Notes: generated by a model from the letters alone, not told the origin. 64,000 nucleotides of DNA from Zelopaecilomyces penicillatus (GCA_005765155.1 VCCP01000008.1:1364001-1428000); one strand, 5' to 3'; shown: positions 1 through 12,916, counted from the first letter of the stretch. Made by a program: numbers and translations.

Positions 1-1095
1 GAGGTTACTCACATGGAATTCTTGCCTTATCACTTCCTGCTTGCAACAATGGTAAGTCTTGCTACTCGGAAATAAAAGAAATGAATAGTGTTGCGGTATC
101 AGCAATGGCTAACTCTGGCGCAGAATACCGGTGGTGTTTTGAAATACCAAGATACGTCGACTGGTCAATTGGTTGCTGAGATGCCCTCTCGGTTAGGTCA
201 ACCCGTGTCCATGACATACAACAACTACAACGCAGTCATACACGCCGGCCACCAAAATGGCACAGTAACTCTATGGACGCCAAACTCCGCCGACCCTGTA
301 GTTAAGCTACTAGCTCACAGGGGTCCTGTACGATCCTTAGCAGTTGACCGAGAAGGCCGATACATGGTCTCGACCGGCCAAGATCAGAAAATGGCCGTCT
401 GGGATATTAGAATGTTCAAGGAGGTGAACAGCTACTACACTCACAGACCCGCATCATCAGTCTCCATCTCAGATTCTGGTCTCACAGCAGTCGGGTGGGG
501 CACCTCAACCACCGTCTGGAAGGGTCTCTTCGACAAGAACGCTCCAGTACAGGAAAAGGTCAAAAGCCCATACATGGCCTGGGGCGGCGAGGGCCACGCA
601 ATCGAGCGAGTCCGATGGTGCCCATACGAAGATATCCTCGGCGTAGGCCACGACGCCGGCTTCTCCTCCATCATCATCCCCGGCGCCGGTGAAGCCAACT
701 TTGACGCCTTCGAAGCCAACCCCTTCGAGACCGCCAAGCAGCGACAAGAATCTGAAGTCAAGGGCCTGCTGAACAAGCTGTCACCCGAGATGATTGCCCT
801 AGATCCCAACTTTATCGGTAATCTGGATCTGCGGTCCGACGCTCAGCGCAAGGCCGATAGGGATCTGGACGCCAAGCCCGTAAACGCAGACGAGGAAATC
901 AAGAACCGGGCCAGAGGTCGCAATGGCGCGCTGAAGAAGTACCTACGGAAACAGAGGAAGAGGAACGTCATTGACGAGAAGAAGCTCAAGGCGGATGAGG
1001 TATGGAATGAGATGCAGAAGAAAAACGATAAGAAGCGCAAGGAGGTCGAGGCGAATCTGGGGCCGGCATTGGCCAGATTTGCGAGAAAAGAGTAA
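1..1095 (+). CDS. UTP7: UTP7 (U3 snoRNP WD40/BING4 protein), 3' part
   Basis: Small-subunit processome component required for 18S rRNA maturation in the nucleolus; human counterpart WDR46/BING4. The 5' end lies outside the window. Visible exons are 1-51 (frame 1, ending in LLATM) and 124-1095. The intron 52-123 has a GTAAGT donor, a GCTAAC branch point and a GCGCAG acceptor; joining restores LLATM-NTGGVLKYQDTSTG. The first in-frame ATG of the large open frame, at 88, is therefore intronic and not a start. WD repeats (MAVWDIR, GTVTLWTP) are followed by the BING4 C-terminal signature GFSSIIIPGAGEANFDAFEA and a Lys/Arg-rich tail typical of nucleolar proteins. It converges on PTH2. Family assignment is very secure. 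Confidence 0.93.
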
Positions 1096-1512
1096 TGGGA
1101 GATGTAGAACAAGCACATGCTTGCCAACTTTAGCTGTATATGAATGTCAAGTCAATACCCCCTTGAAATCTGAACATGTTATACACCTAAGTTGCTCTCT
1201 TGTTCCTGTCTATTGCAACCTTGTTTGTATGATTGTCTCGTGTCTTTTCTTTTCTATATCCTCTTTACCTGTATGCATTCCATTTCCGAAACATCACCTG
1301 CGCGCGCCCAAATGCCATATGAGTCGCTATGTGTTTGCCCCCCTTAGCCACAACCACCCAACCACCATTTTTTTCTCCTCAATAATACCAGCCATCGCAC
1401 AATTCCAGAATCCATGAAGCACCCCAACGCCCGGTTTAGATGTAACCTTTTTTAACTTGAGTAAGATGGAAAAAAAAAACTCTACACTCATTCCATAGCA
1501 AAGTTTCACCTT
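1096..1512. other. Convergent intergenic region UTP7/PTH2
   Basis: Pyrimidine-rich spacer between two 3' ends. It should hold both 3' UTRs. I see no gene, RNA or repeat in it. Confidence 0.6.
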
Positions 1513-2341
1513 TTACAGAAGCTTCAGGTGTCCAGTGATTTGATCCACGACGCTCTTTGGCGCCGGCCCAACGCCCAGCACGGTCATGCTGCCGGCCTCG
1601 ATTTGGGTGCGACCAGCGTCCTGGATGACTTCGGCAGTGACGCCCAGAGAGCGAGCTTTGCGACGCAGCTCGAGCATCTCATCTTGGCTCTTGATCTGTA
1701 CGGCAATCTTGGCCTGGCCGAGGCGCTCCCAGCGGGAAAGTAGCTTGTGCTCGGGGCTGTCGCGGCCAGCGCGGGAGAGATTTTTGTAGCATGCGAGGGT
1801 TGCGTGGGAGCATTGAGCGGCGATTTTTCCTTAGGAGTAAGAATGTTAGTCTGATGGCCTACATAATATGTAATGTTGAGAGGAGTAATATAGTGGAAGT
1901 CGTTGTCACAATCTGCGAGCTATGCAGAGCCCCGAGGAGATACATACCTTTAGTCATGCCCAAATCCGTCCTCACCACCAAAACCAGCTTGCACTCCTCG
2001 CCCATATCCTTAGGCACTGGAACCTTGTTGGCCCCATTCTTCTTCTTCTTCTCATCAGCAGCAGCGGCAGCAGCAGCAGCAACCTTGAGCCCTTGCTTGC
2101 GATCGGCCTCTTCGCCGTTAGCCCAGTTCGGCGCGTGGTCCAGGATTGTATCGTCCTCGTCAATGTCGCTCTCGTCGCTCTCGACTGGGTCGGTATGGTT
2201 ACGGCGGCGCTCCTCGGTTAGGGCTGGGGAGATGAGGTAGCCTCTGGAAGTGAAGATGCCAAACATGAAGCCCGTGATGAAGGTGGCAAAGGCGGTGGTG
2301 AGGATGATGCCCGTTTGGGCGCCCTCGTCTTGGAGAGCCAT
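1513..2341 (-). CDS. PTH2: Peptidyl-tRNA hydrolase 2 (Pth2/PTRH2 family)
   Basis: Releases tRNA from stalled peptidyl-tRNA. Exons are 2341-1948 and 1829-1513, giving 236 aa. The intron (GTATGT donor, 118 nt) falls inside the catalytic motif; splicing creates TDLGMTKGKIAAQCSHA, the family signature with its conserved lysine. The C-terminal half (IQDAGRTQIEAGS, then VLGVGPAPK) is the rest of the Pth2 fold. I chose the ATG at 2341 because it has a good context and starts directly before a hydrophobic anchor at about residues 11-35 (GIILTTAFATFITGFMFGIF); a longer frame continues upstream without support. An acidic, Ala-rich linker with nine consecutive alanines follows the anchor. By analogy with human PTRH2 the anchor suggests an outer mitochondrial or other membrane location (inference). 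Confidence 0.92.
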
Positions 2342-2938
2342 GGCGGCGGGGTATGGCGGCTGGTGTGTGTTGCGTATGTGGTTATAGGTGAGAGTTGATT
2401 CTGCCTCTACTTCTTGACTGAATGAGGTAGAGTGTAGATAGAGTATCTCGCAATTCGGTCTCGGTAGGGAATTGGGAGTGGTGGTCTGGTTTGATTTTGG
2501 CGGGCACCGAGACGGTGAGGATGCTGGGTTGAAACTTGTTAAGGACAGCAAGGATGGAGTTTTGAAGCTCCCCCTCCACCGAGTCTCCACCACGCCGGCA
2601 ACACACAAGCAACGTCCACCACCAGCAGCGCTGAAGCTTCGACAACCCGGCCTGACTCAGGGCCTATTACCTACTGCAGGGCTTTCAAGACCCACTCTTA
2701 GCCGCTACGCCCGGGATGCCTCAGTGACCTTCCAGTGGGCAAGCCGACAACGCACCCACTGTACGGACAGCGATCTGCACGAAATGGAGGGGGGGGGGTT
2801 AGAGGGGCAGAAACAGAAATTGGAAATGCATGGCTTCGAGATGGCTTCATCGCACCCTCTTACTCACTCACCTACTTATTATAGTTACTCATTCAACCAC
2901 TGACTCACACATAATTACCGCCTCTGAGGCTGCCCATC
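2342..2938. promoter_or_regulatory. Divergent promoter region PTH2/NRK1
   Basis: The only DNA available for transcription starts of two head-to-head genes. It contains a ten-G tract at 2789-2798. No clear TATA box was seen. Confidence 0.5.
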
Positions 2939-3993
2939 ATGCGCGCCCTTATCGTCGCCATCTCCGGCTGCTCCTCCAGCGGCAAGACGACTCTCGCCCG
3001 CCTCCTGCGCGACATCTTCCCCAACACCTTTATCCTACACGAAGATGACTATTACAGAGCCGAGACGGAGTACGCTTTTTACTTTCTTTCTTTCTTTCTT
3101 TCTATCCATCACACATTTTGACTTGAAATCCCCTTTACTTATCTTCTAGCATTTCTTTCCTCTCTCATGTCAATGGTACAAGCAGTAGGCATTGTTGCTA
3201 ATCTTCTCATGCCCCATCAGGCTTCCCACAAAGAACGGCCTATTAGATTGGGATTGCGCAGAAGCGATAGATATTCCTGCCATGGCTGAGACTCTCTCTT
3301 ATATTCGCCAACATGGCACTATTCCAGTAATGACCTCCCCACTATCTCTCTCCTCCTTCGACCAAAAGGAGATGCAAACTATCCTTAAAACGTCAGTACA
3401 CTTACACTTTCTCCTTCTCATCACAGCCAACTCTCGACTCCAAAGAAGACCAAAACTCTGTCGGCAAATGTCCCGTCCAACCATCCACCATCGCCGCCCT
3501 CAAAGCCAAAGTATCCTCTTCTCTCCCATCATCACACCCCTTACTACGCCAACCATCAACACACCCCGAAAATTCAACCAACAGCTCTACTACTACGACT
3601 TCTTCAACCGCCCTCCGTATCTGTCTCTTTGACGGCTTTCTCCTCTACCCACCCTCCATGGCCGCCATCCACTCCAGTCTCGACGTCAAGATCTTCCTGC
3701 GCGCCTCCTACGCCGCTGCAAAAGCTCGCCGCGAGGCCCGTGATGGCTACGTCACTCTCGAGGGATTTTGGGCTGATCCGCCGGGTTATGTTGATAAGAT
3801 TGTGTGGCCTAATTATGTGAGTGAGCATGGATGGATGTTTGAGAATGGGGATGTGGAGGGTACCCTTAAAAGGGGGGTGCTAGAAAAGGAGGGTATTCAT
3901 GTGCCGGAAGGGGCGGCGGTGGATGGGGATATGGATGAGATGGTGAGGTGGATGACGGATGTATTATTGGGTGAGTTGGTAAAACATAGCTAG
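2939..3993 (+). CDS. NRK1: Nicotinamide riboside kinase
   Basis: Phosphorylates nicotinamide riboside to NMN in the NAD salvage pathway. Exons are 2939-3069, 3221-3326 and 3427-3993, giving 267 aa. The P-loop GCSSSGKTT lies at residues 10-18, followed by the substrate-binding HEDDYYR motif. Splicing restores ETELPTKNGLLDWDCAEAID and then GTIPPTLDSKEDQNSVGKCP, both typical of fungal NRKs, which supports the junctions. ICLFDGFLLYPPSM and the LID-like AAKARREARDGYVTLEGFW complete the fold. Intron 1 (151 nt) carries a TTTC microsatellite. A Ser/Thr-rich stretch of about 30 residues near residues 105-140 looks like a lineage-specific insertion. The gene converges on DCL2, 230 bp away. Confidence 0.92.
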
Positions 3994-4223
3994 ATTAATA
4001 GAATGAATAATAAGATAGATGAACTCATGGAAAGTTATTGTCCATTATTTGGTATTGATTAAGAAAACGATGAATAATCGGCAAGCACCTTCTTCTTTTT
4101 CTACACAATTACGTCCCGTAGTGTATCGCAAACCACCACAATTCGTTTCCATCTCGTGTCATTATATGAGACATCATCATAAGAGAACGCACTCTAACAA
4201 CCGTCATCACTCATTAAATCATT

Positions 4224-7200
4224 TCATCCTTCATTACCATCCATCTCTTTCTCCGCCGCCGCCGCCATCGCCGCTGCTTTCTCCTCCACATAAATCCTCA
4301 CAGCCTCTGTCGCTGCCTTAGTCTTCACTTCCTCCCTCGTCACCCCTCCTCCCATACTCGTCACCATCCTCTGTCCAACATATAGCTCACACGTATACTC
4401 ACGTTCCCCTCCAGACCCCTCCCGCACATCTATCTTGTACGTGACCGTCTCCGATCCTGCCCAGATGCCGAGCTCTTCCTTGGGGTGCTGCACATTCACA
4501 CCTTCTCGCAGAAGCCTGTCCAGATATCCCAGGATTCCGAACCGTTCCAATAACTGCTCGCACGCTTCCATAGTGCCCGAGTCGACCCACACAGCGCCGA
4601 TGAGCGCTTCAAAAAGGTCCGAGAAGAATTTCTTGGCTTGCACGTGGGCGAGCATTGCCCAGGGGTAAAACGTTCCGTTATCCATCACATTGAGGATATC
4701 GCCTCGAAACTCTTTATGTCGCTCGGCTGTTTGTTTTTGCTCAAGTCCAACGCCGAGAGATGCATGGCGCATAAAGTTGTATAGATAAAAATACACGTTC
4801 TTTTCCACGATATTCTTATCTTCAGTTACGACAGACTCAGTAAAGCATAGTCCAAGTTCCAAAGTCATAAAGGCAAGAAAGTCTCCGTTCACCATGGCTG
4901 TCTTGAGCATATGCATTTGGTTGTGTAGTAGCGTGGGTTTAGCGGCGAAGACTCTTGTAACAATGATATTGTCGAGAATCGCATCGCCGAGAAACTCAAG
5001 CCGTTCCAACGACCGCTTGCCCGTGTCCACCACATACGAGGCATGGGTCATGGCTTCAACTAGTAGCGACTTCCTGTTGAATGAGTATCCGATCAACTGT
5101 TCCAGTGGCTCTAGAATGGGTGGCAGGCTTTCACCCTCTGCGGCCAATTCGAAAAGTCGATCTCGGCCAACCGAAACATTCTGCCATTCGGCATTGTCGA
5201 TAAACAAACTTATGCATTGCATGGCTTTTGGGACTCCGCCATCAATATAACATACTCCAATTAAGGCTTCCACAACATCAGCCAATAACTTGGTGGAAAG
5301 TCTTCGCTCAGGGGGTGTGTCGGTCTCTTCCTTGAGAAGATCTTGTACATACAAAGGCCGCCATTTCAGGCCCGTGAATATTTTTGTTAGTATAAACTTT
5401 GCTAGCCCGCTCTCTATCGCGGCACGAGATAGCCTTGAGTTCGCAATGAGGCGATCCCTAAAAAAGGATAGATACCCTTCCGGCCAGTCCGGATCTATGC
5501 ACATTAAATCGGTCAGCATATACCCATAACGACGAAGAGACTACAGTCAAACAAGTAGACTTGACTTACTTTGCATAGATGCCTGTACTGAAGTGCAGAA
5601 CTTTAGAATCGAGTCCCCTAAAAATTCCAACCTTTCATAGTCCATTGGCTCTCCCGCACCACGCGAGCTTATAGCCTCCCTCACAAGATCTAAGTTGGAT
5701 ATTTCCAGAGGCTGGAGCAGAGTCTCTGAAAGCTCCTTGGTTATGAGCATTACCTCAAGCTCGTGTATAATTGAGGGTATGAACATGCCAAACTGCGCGT
5801 GCCTGGTAGGGATTCGGTCAACTGTTGCCCACGTTATAGGAAGCACCCTCGGATACGGTTTGGTACTTGGCTGATTATGGCTCGCGTCTGTTCCCAGCGG
5901 ATGTAGGAAATCTGATCTTTTGGACCATTTCGAGAGCACGAGGTATGGAACATCCGCTGGGGCTAGTTCATATTCGTAGAATGTTTGCTGAACAAGTTGC
6001 GCTGGAGGCTTTGACGGAATAATACCTTTGTATTGAAACGGGGTACCGGATGGATCCCGGATGAGAAAAAGTCCATTCTTGACATCTTCGTCGTCGGGGT
6101 CGAATTTCCTGGAACCAATGTCGTCGGTCGAAATGGTATCATTCAGGGCCGCGACTCGAATTACATAGCCATGCTTCTCTAATTTCCATCTATGCGCAAA
6201 ATGAAGAGCAAGCAGCGTACCCGTGTCGTCCTTTCTGCTGGCAGCTTCTTCAGCAGATATGGGCACACCAGAACCGAACCGAAGCTCATGCTTATTGACA
6301 TGATCAAGGAACATGCTCATCTTTCGAGGCTGATCTAAGCGAACGGGAAGCATCATCTCGTACTCGCCAATCAACTGGCCGCTTTGGTCAAAACAGTCCA
6401 AGGAGTATAACCACCTATTTCCTGGGTTTCGCCAGGCCTCGGCAACCTTTCTCCATGGATTTAGACCGGTTTCCACATTTACCACTGCTGCTCGAGTCTC
6501 TACACCCGGAATCTCCTCGATTTTAAAAGGGAGCAAATTCTCGTTAACAAGGCCGGCGTGGTAAAGAGCTGTATAGGCTTGGAAGGCTGCATCTTTTGTC
6601 GCATTCTTTTCAGACATCCAGGCAGATGCACTGACAGCCTGCCGTAGTTCTGCTGGTATGAATGACGGCAAAAGCACTGTTGCGCTAAGTTTGACAGGTT
6701 TCGAGTCGCTGTGGAGGTGGATAATGTAGTCTGGGCGACTGTCAACATACTCCCCCTGTGCTAGAATTCTGCAGAAATGTTCGAGATGCTGTTTAGCATT
6801 GTCAAAATCCAATCTTGCCCCAGTAGATTCGACTTCAAAGTATGTTGAGCCCAAGTCTTCGGATTGTTCCAGTTGTTCAAGTCTTAGGAACTCTCTTTCG
6901 TCGTCTTCGTAGAGCAACTTCATCTCTTCTTCCATAGCATCCCAATCCTTGAGCTTGTTTTCGATTCTTTCCATAAAGACGACCAGTCTTGAATCTCTCA
7001 TACGGGCTCTCCCACGACGTTGAATAAACGACTTTGGCGTTTTCGGAGAATCGAAACAGATTACTAGGTTGCATGCTGGAACATCAATTCCCTCTTCCAA
7101 AACAGACGTCGCAATTAAGAGATTGATCTTTCCAGATCGAAAATTTTGCAGTGCTTGAACGTCTGTGCCACCCAAAAACTCATACAATGCTTTACGTCGG

Positions 7201-8963
7201 CTTGACATGTTGGATGTACCCACCATGGTCCCGATGCGATAGCGCTGCGTAACTCTCGAGTTCTCGTTGAGGAGATGGGCCAACGTTGTCACCATGGCTC
7301 GCTCGTCCACGAATATTATACCAACAGCGCCTTCCGGAGTAAGCATTAGCTCTTGCATCAGGCTCCTGACTTTGTCTGATATGTCATCCCATCCTTTTGG
7401 CATATCCGATGGACATGCCAAGTTTGCTTGCCGCAAAGTATCTGCAAGGTATCTCTTTTCCTCATCTATCCAATGGTCTAAGAAATCATCACTTGACTCC
7501 ACCTTGCCTAGAAAAGTGTTCATAGCCCTGAAGATGTAGACATCAGCTGCCCAAGGTCCCAGTTGCCGATTGACTTCTGCAGATCTACTGCAGAACCCTT
7601 TCATTTGCATCTGCGAATATGTATCATACTTGTCAATCGTCTTCACCAACATTCTTTTATTCCTCTCTGTCGGATTTGCTCGCAGACTGAGGATAAAAGG
7701 GTCTTGTCTGATGTCCATCGCACAATACGCCGCCTGTATTGACTTCATATTCATTGTTGATTCGTGAGTAGGGAGATCAAACACAACATGGGATATCTGA
7801 GGCTTCTTGACACATTTGAGAAGTTCGCTGCGGTGAATCGTTGGAGAAACACATTTTGCGTCCATGATCGCCTCGAGGCCGTTGAGGTCTTTGACATCGG
7901 ATCTTATGCTTGGCGTCGCCGTTAGCCCAAGGATAGAGGGTAAAGAAGAACCTCTTGCATTTGCTCGGTGATAAAAATCAGACATGATCTTTGCCCCCGG
8001 GTTCTTGCCGGTGCAGTTGTGGGCTAAAAGAGAAGGGGGGGTATCAGTAAGTTGACGCTATTGGTTATTTGAAGAAGATGTGCTCACCTTCATCAAATAC
8101 AATCAGGCTAAGCTGCTCGATCATGATGAATGCATGCGACAGTGCATCCAGTAAGACTTGGTACGTTGAGACAACCACACGCGTGCCGGAAAGGACGGCG
8201 CCCCATAGATTGCTGCTCCAAGTGTGTACATTATCGTTTCCAGTGAGAATTCTCATATGGATCGATGGGATCTGTAACTGAATAACATCAAATTGCTGAG
8301 TACACAGAGAGATGGTTGGCGCAAGGAACCAAATGATCTGGTGAACAAGTCAGGTGATCTATATCCCAAGAAAGTGTTGTGGGAAGGGGGGGAAGCGCAC
8401 CTTGTTTTCCTGGCATTTTTCAAGTTCGGCCTTGATTCGAAGCACAGCACTGCATTTCCAGAGAAAATGAATAAGAATGAGTTTCACAAGAAATAAACAA
8501 ATAATGGACGTGTGTAAGGAAGATGGTAGGAATTTAGCACAGCTTAACTGACACTTGGGTTTTGCCACTTCCTGTGTCCATCTATAAAGCTCCTGGTTAA
8601 CGATGATGGACATGTGCTGACGAGCGAAAGTTGTTCTTGGTGACATACTGCAACAATTACATTGTGCTTGAGGCTTTGGTTAAGCATTTCTAACTGATAA
8701 GCCCTTGAACTCATGATCTTGGCAGAATGGCTATCGTCGCCACTCTCACTGCCATAAGCTGCAGCTGCCCAAGTTTCTGGGGACGATGCATCCTGGGCAG
8801 CAGCGGAGAGCGTCTCTTTAACATCGGGGACAAGAACATAATCTCCTTCAATGTCTTCCTCGACTTCGGGGTGGTACCGGGTATCTCTTCCATCCGCATC
8901 TGGGGACCCATGGCCGGGAAAGGCGTCCACAGAACTAGACCCAGAAGACGGAGCCGAAAACAT
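4224..8963 (-). CDS. DCL2: Dicer-like protein 2 (RNA-silencing endoribonuclease)
   Basis: Cuts double-stranded RNA into small RNAs for quelling and antiviral RNAi. Six exons: 8963-8649, 8581-8553, 8449-8401, 8337-8088, 8023-5570 and 5494-4224, giving 1455 aa, about the usual fungal DCL2 length. In order: Walker A MDTGSGKTQ (106-114), DEAH box (213-216), helicase C with QRRGRARM, the Dicer dimerisation domain, RNase IIIa (LEFLGD near 1013, DVVEA near 1105), RNase IIIb (ERLEFLGD 1196-1203, DLFEA 1325-1329) and a C-terminal dsRNA-binding segment. All acidic metal-binding positions I can check are present, so both nuclease sites look active. I see no clear PAZ domain. The P-loop sits on its own 29-nt exon. 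DCL2 rather than DCL1 is judged from length and overall resemblance. Confidence 0.93.
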
Positions 8964-10070
8964 GGCGTCAATCCGATGGACGAACGAATGAAATCGCCGG
9001 TGTCATTCACGAGATGGCAGTCGCCCCGCCATGAGGCACTAAAAGAGTGTGTGTCTGAGACGACGCCAGGGTTCGTCGGAGACTTGGAGTCGACCGACTG
9101 GATATGACAGGCCAGGATCGTAACAAGGTGAAAAAGAAAACCACATTACCTAATCCGGCAAGGTGTTGCACATCCTTGTTCGCTTCACCAAATGGTGCAA
9201 CCAGAGGTCTCGACAAGATGCGACGGTACAACTACGATTGGAGGGGCTATCTATTTAACATTCCCTCAATTAAAGTGACATTTTAGAACTTGGTGAAGTG
9301 AAAGACTAGTTGTAGTAAATACGATATGAAGCCATAATCTATCGAAATCTTCTACAGCTTTTTTTCTCACCTTTACCTCTCCTACCCTACTAGTATAATC
9401 ATTTCCAATTGAACAGGTTAATAAAAAGTAGTATTATACATGTACTTCCTTCTGCTACAATTCCTCCCCCAGGCAGGTAAAAGTCCGTAAGTCTAATGCA
9501 ACGCCAATTTCTATTCCCTTTTTCAACACAAATAATGATTACATGTATCCAAGAGCAATGACTCCCACGCTAGGCGTGTGTCTCCGGTTATTCGCCAACG
9601 GCTATGCTATGACTCAACTCAACCTGCAGACTGCTAGGCCGCCTGACGTGTTTGAAGACGCAACATCAATGGCCAAAGTTACGAATCCCAGGTTCTGAGT
9701 AACCGATAATATCCATAACGATGACCAACAGAGCTTTTTTGTTCTCCAGACCAGTAGATCGGTGGAAGCCTGCTGTTCCACTCGGTAAGGCTAGGCCGGG
9801 CGTGAGGGGGGGTTGATGAGGCGTTCTCTGGGGTTTAACATTGACAGGTGCCTTTGGATTGGCTGATCAATTATCAGAGGGGTAGTGGTAGTATACTGTT
9901 GACCTGGACAAAAACGCAAGCCCGTGACGTGGGGGTCTGGTTCGGCGGGCGGGAGCCGCAAGTGCCGACCCGGCAGCAGCCTTGTCAAAGCCCATATTGG
10001 ATGCTGACAGTGGGGACAGCTGGCGATTACAGGTGCGTATTGTCGTACGTACGCGTATTGGAAGGCACTT

Positions 10071-10129
10071 GCAGTAGGTACTATCATAGCCTCATAGGTA
10101 CCTACCTTTGGTAGGACCGTAGGACCTAG
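10071..10129. repeat. TAGGTA/TACCTA motif cluster
   Basis: Several overlapping copies of GTAGGTA, TAGGTACCTACC and inverted forms within 60 bp. The same motif recurs in other gene-free parts of the window. Confidence 0.6.
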
Positions 10130-10516
10130 AAGTTTGCCGATATTCTAGTTTGCAATGATTCGATAAGATTACGAAGAGTACGAAGGAGCCATGTCTCCAA
10201 TCCTCACTTTGTGTGTCGGTTTGTTCAAGTTACTAACGATCATCAAATATCGGGAAATCCTACTCTGACAGCAGCTTGAAGAGTAACCGACCATGGTGGA
10301 TGAATAATCGGTGTCGCAAGGGAACGAGTTAAATGGCTGGACTACTTACTACTAGTAAAAGCCTTGACAGGGTTGTGAACACCTTCAGGCAAACATTTCT
10401 TCAAAAGTGCCCTTCCTCTCTTTAGTCATCCACCAACGACAATGAATCTACAGCCCTATGGACCCCATGTTCACACAGGGTTTAAATCCTCAAGGACAGC
10501 TTGGATGGACAATCTA

Positions 10517-10588
10517 ACTACCTAGTACCTACATCAGCACTTGAGCTAGGTACCCTAGTACTAGGTACGCTGCGTCCGTACCTAGATA
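10517..10588. repeat. CTAGGTAC/GTACCTAG motif cluster
   Basis: At least six partly palindromic copies of CTAGGTA or TACCTAG in about 70 bp. Function unknown. Confidence 0.65.
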
Positions 10589-11291
10589 CTGACTGGTAGT
10601 CTGTCACCTAAAATATGACCATATCAGAAGACAACACGTCAGAGAGGACTCATCTCCAGAAACCTACGATAATTACACAAACGGATAACAAACTGTTATT
10701 TAGTAAACTGTCTAAAATATGGACATTTGCCTCTTAACTAGGTAGCTATGTAAACTAGGTACGCAGTAATCATGTATCTGAGAGTCATGTATTGGTCTTC
10801 AGATATAGATGATGGTAACAAAAAAGAAAAATAGTAAACAGGAATCTCACGAGTATCTAACAGATGTCAACCAATTCCTACAATACTTATACATATCATT
10901 CTAGAGGATTCCGACAACTTGGAACCTCATCGCCAAATGCAAACCACAATTGAAGTGTTGCTCTTACAGTAGTAGTGTATAGCCTATCACACAATGTGGC
11001 TGAAACAAAAGTCCCACTCACCTACGGTCCAAATGTATGTCACTACACGCAAGCAGCCGCATCATCCCATGATACACTTTCACACGAAGTTCCAGAGAGG
11101 CTGACGCTTTGTCAACATCCAAGGTAGGTATTCATCATTTTGTATCATTTTTCGGTGAAAGTACGAGACATCACGTGGCGGAGTGGGTGTCATCCGAAAA
11201 AAAAGACACCATTCGCAAACTCCCAAAAGATCTTGCCTCATCACATATGAACTTTTGTTGTACACTTCCCAGATACTCCAATATCGGCTAA

Positions 11292-12510
11292 ATGGAATTA
11301 TTCGCAGCAGGTTTCAACGCCTGGCACCAGCTAGAATTCCAACACCCACATAGTACTACCGAGGGATCCCATGATCCCAGTCCCCAGACAACAGAGCCGC
11401 GAGACTTGCATTCCTTCACCAAGGTTATTGCAGCTAATACCCTTGAGCGCCCCGTCGCAGGGCTATCATACACTCTCGGTACGTTGTTGCCCGAGCAGCT
11501 CCACCGGATGTCGGCACCACACCCTTTCCAAGTTTTGACAAGCCAACATGTGTCTTTTTTTTTCTAGTTCGTTATGATGGGCAGTTAAGTATAGCCGGCA
11601 TCGGCCCTACAACAGACGAGGAACGCGAGTTCATTTACACTTCCACAGAAGCGGCCACTGGTGAAATCCTGGCCATCGAGAGCCTGAGTAGCCCTAATGC
11701 AAGCCACTCTCAACGACAGCCTGATCATACAACTCATCTTCCTCTTCACAAGGATAGCTTTCATCTAGTCAAATATTCATCACTGGATGCCTGGAAGTCC
11801 CATGTCATCTCAGCATCATGGGAATGTAGTGCTCCTCCTAGGCAGATTGCTGCCTATGACTCTGGCTTTGTAATCCTATACGATGATGGCTCCGTCGCAA
11901 CGCTCGGGGACCCTCGCTTTGAGGGATCCCTCGGCCGAGACATCACCCCCGAGCAGTAAGAATCCTCTTCTCCCCAACAAGAGACCCCAGAGTAGAGTAA
12001 AAATCACAAAACAAGAGCTAGGTAATATTGTATGTTGACTGATTTATAATCTACTCCAGACACGCAGAAGATCCATGCCCTGTCATCGATCTCCTTGAAT
12101 TAGACGACCCCGTCAAACACATCTCAGCCGGCGGATACTCTGTGGCCGCGCTGACAGAAAGTGGTAGCATCTATGTCTGGGGAACGCCGTCCGCGGGCAC
12201 TCATCGCCGCAAGCAGGCATTCTCAGACCTTCTCGACATTCCCAATTACATAGAAATCGACAATGACAAAGATGTCCAAGATGTGGCGATTGGCGATTCG
12301 CACGCCATAGCACTGACAACTGATGGCTGTTTATATGTTATCGGCGAGAACAGTAATGGACAGCTTGGTCTAGGTCATGATACCCTGAGAACAGAGTCCT
12401 GGACACGATTGGCCTTTGAACCTGAGCTGGACTGCAAGGTTGCTGGCGTCGCAGCTGGTCCGATGTCGTCATTCATTGTGATATCCCGGCCAGACCAACA
12501 GTCAGTTTAA
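11292..12510 (+). CDS. RCC1-repeat protein, Ats1-like
   Basis: Exons are 11292-11478, 11568-11955 and 12060-12510, giving 341 aa. The N terminus ELFAAGFNAWHQL and the later repeats SVAALTESGSIYVWG and HAIALTTDGCLYVIGENSNGQLGLG are RCC1-type beta-propeller blades. The compact size, without the long extensions of the Ran exchange factor RCC1, fits the Ats1 group, which in yeast is tied to diphthamide synthesis and tRNA wobble modification through Kti11/Dph3. The two introns restore continuous blades (YTLVRYDGQLSIAG and ITPEQHAEDPCPV). RCC1-like fold is secure; the exact orthology is moderate. Confidence 0.82.
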
Positions 12511-12916
12511 CAGTTCAAATAAGAGGCTCTAGCTCGATGACACAGAAAATCAACACACTACGTGACATATATGTGAAAACAAGACCTAGTTTTTATCTCG
12601 GTTCTCTTTCATACCCAGCCTTGCATCGTTACTCTCATTATGAATATATCGGCTATTCGTTTTCTATTGTGTTTCTTTTTGTTTTCGTGCACAGTCCAGC
12701 TTGTCATGTTCGTAATCTCGGGCTTTCGCCAAATGCCAGGAGCTTGCAAAAGTCTGGCCCCGAAACTATCTACTCAAGAGTCTCACACCCAAGTACCGCA
12801 ATCTATTGCTAGACGATCCACAATTTGTGTCAAATTTCTTTATTCGTCAGGCCGTCTATGGCACTCTATTGTACAGCCATTGCCTCTCATAAAAGATAGC
12901 TGGGGAAATAGCTCGA
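12511..12916. other. Convergent intergenic region ATS1-like/PRE8
   Basis: Spacer between two 3' ends. A 96-residue open frame on the plus strand begins with a hydrophobic run but shows no family resemblance; I treat it as chance. Confidence 0.5.

Larger units (their letters stand above)
8964..11291. other. Divergent intergenic region DCL2/ATS1-like (2.3 kb)
   Basis: No gene is supported; all open frames are short and unspliced-looking. Visible contents are two clusters of TAGGTAC/GTACCTA motifs (listed separately), scattered AT-rich tracts and a GGATTGGCTGATC element near 9855 matching an inverted CCAAT box. It must contain both promoters. Confidence 0.5.

Noticed and set aside
88..123. ATG at 88 as the start of the UTP7 coding region
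   Set aside because: It lies inside an intron (donor at 52, branch point GCTAAC, acceptor ending at 123); the upstream exon is in frame and matches the family.
2342..2608. N-terminal extension of PTH2 from an upstream in-frame start
   Set aside because: Low-complexity, no family resemblance, and the Met at 2341 has a better context directly before the membrane anchor.
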